A model generated the notes under the pieces. The model was given only the letters and a program-made list of their open reading frames with translations, was not told the DNA's origin and did no database searches. From CBDAKK01 sp965196605 (GTDB lineage: Bacteria > Spirochaetota > Spirochaetia > WTKD01 > G963693115), in assembly GCA_965196605.1 (NCBI GenBank), contig CBDAKK010000004.1, positions 186,001 through 250,000 on the forward strand: a DNA stretch of 64,000 nucleotides, written 5' to 3'. Of this stretch, positions 63,563-64,000 are shown piece by piece (the first letter of the stretch is position 1; every line of letters begins with the position of its first letter). Position numbers and translations under genes: made by a program.

Positions 63563-64000
63563 TCAAAACAAAAAGGCTTCGGGGTCAGGACCCGAACGGT
63601 AATCTACATTCATGGCATCTATGGCAGCAAGCTCCTCTTCGCTAAGCTCAAAGTCAAAAATATTCAGGTTTTCCACCATGCGTTGGCGGTGCGTGCTTTT
63701 GGGGAGCACCCTACATCCGCGTTGCACACTCCAGCGCAGCGCAACCTGTGCAAGGCTTTTTCCGTGCCTTGTAGCAATGTCTTGTATCGCATCCAGCTTT
63801 GCTATTTTACCGCCCATAATAGGACGCCACGCCTCTATGATAATATCATGCTCTGCGCAATAACGACGCAACTCCGCTTGAGTAAAAAGCGGATTCATTT
63901 CTATTTGGTTTATAACAGGCGTAGCAAGCCCCGCCTCACGCAAAGCCTCTAAATGGCGCGCATTGAAGTTGCTCACCCCAATGTCCTTGACCGTGCCCTC
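63563..64000 (-). CDS. aldo/keto reductase, C-terminal part (5' end outside window)
   Basis: The frame enters from the right edge with EGTVKDIGVSNF and ends at 63563, giving the C-terminal ~145 residues. VINQIEMNPLFTQ, RYCAEHDIIIEAWRPI and the cofactor site RVLPKSTHRQRMVENLNIFDFELSEEE are standard for the AKR5/2,5-diketogluconate reductase type. The catalytic residues lie outside the window. It is followed by the OsmC-type gene on the same strand. Confidence 0.88.
   Translation of the reverse strand, partial: EGTVKDIGVSNFNARHLEALREAGLATPVINQIEMNPLFTQAELRRYCAEHDIIIEAWRPIMGGKIAKLDAIQDIATRHGKSLAQVALRWSVQRGCRVLPKSTHRQRMVENLNIFDFELSEEELAAIDAMNVDYRSGPDPEAFLF

Overview
The window looks like a chromosomal segment of a spirochaete, most likely Treponema or a close relative. 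This is inferred from the block dnaN-recF-dciA, from loose lipoboxes on surface proteins, from a Bdr-like coiled-coil membrane protein and from a variable poly-G tract; no rRNA gene is present to settle it. The replication and segregation genes (gyrB, gyrA, dnaE, dnaN, recF, dciA, parA, parB, dnaA) and two perfect parS palindromes suggest an origin-proximal region.

Layout. 0-5.1 kb: sugar or polyol uptake (periplasmic binding protein, single-domain ATPase, permease) with an SDR dehydrogenase and aldo/keto reductases. 5.3-10.9 kb: a yejABEF-like oligopeptide importer. 11.7-13.4 kb: a YbiT-like ABC-F protein. 13.36-15.58 kb: an IS1595-type transposon with 8-bp target duplications carrying a Dam-like methylase and a PD-(D/E)XK nuclease; its transposase has lost the catalytic core. 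15.7-18.7 kb: BI-1 protein, nitroreductase, and a broken GlpA-like FAD oxidoreductase. 18.6-23.1 kb: three tandem copies of a Kelch lipoprotein gene, each with a poly-G tract behind the signal peptide (G10/G9/G10, so only the middle copy is in frame). 23-29 kb: CDF transporter, gyrB, gyrA. 31-37.7 kb: patatin, adenosine deaminase, dnaE, bioY. 38-43.7 kb: exported proteins, murG, fabH, galE. 43.7-48.2 kb: parA-parB-dnaN-recF-dciA on the minus strand, with recF frameshifted at an A10 run. 48.9-52.45 kb: a second IS1595-type element carrying a one-chain restriction-modification protein. 52.4-64 kb: metalloprotease lipoprotein, GH13 phosphorylase, dnaA, metal permease, dehydrogenase and small stress proteins.

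Six intergenic blocks (about 11.3, 24.0, 29.2, 39.0, 54.2 and 58.5 kb) are mosaics of the same repeats: long purine/pyrimidine hairpins, GC-rich hairpins and longer shared segments in both orientations.

The most notable signals are the phase-variable Kelch lipoprotein array made by microhomology amplification, two restriction-modification modules riding on IS1595-type transposons (one with GATC sites inside its terminal repeats and a Dam-like passenger), the frameshifted recF, the DnaA lacking the usual DNA-recognition signature, and the hairpin mosaics.
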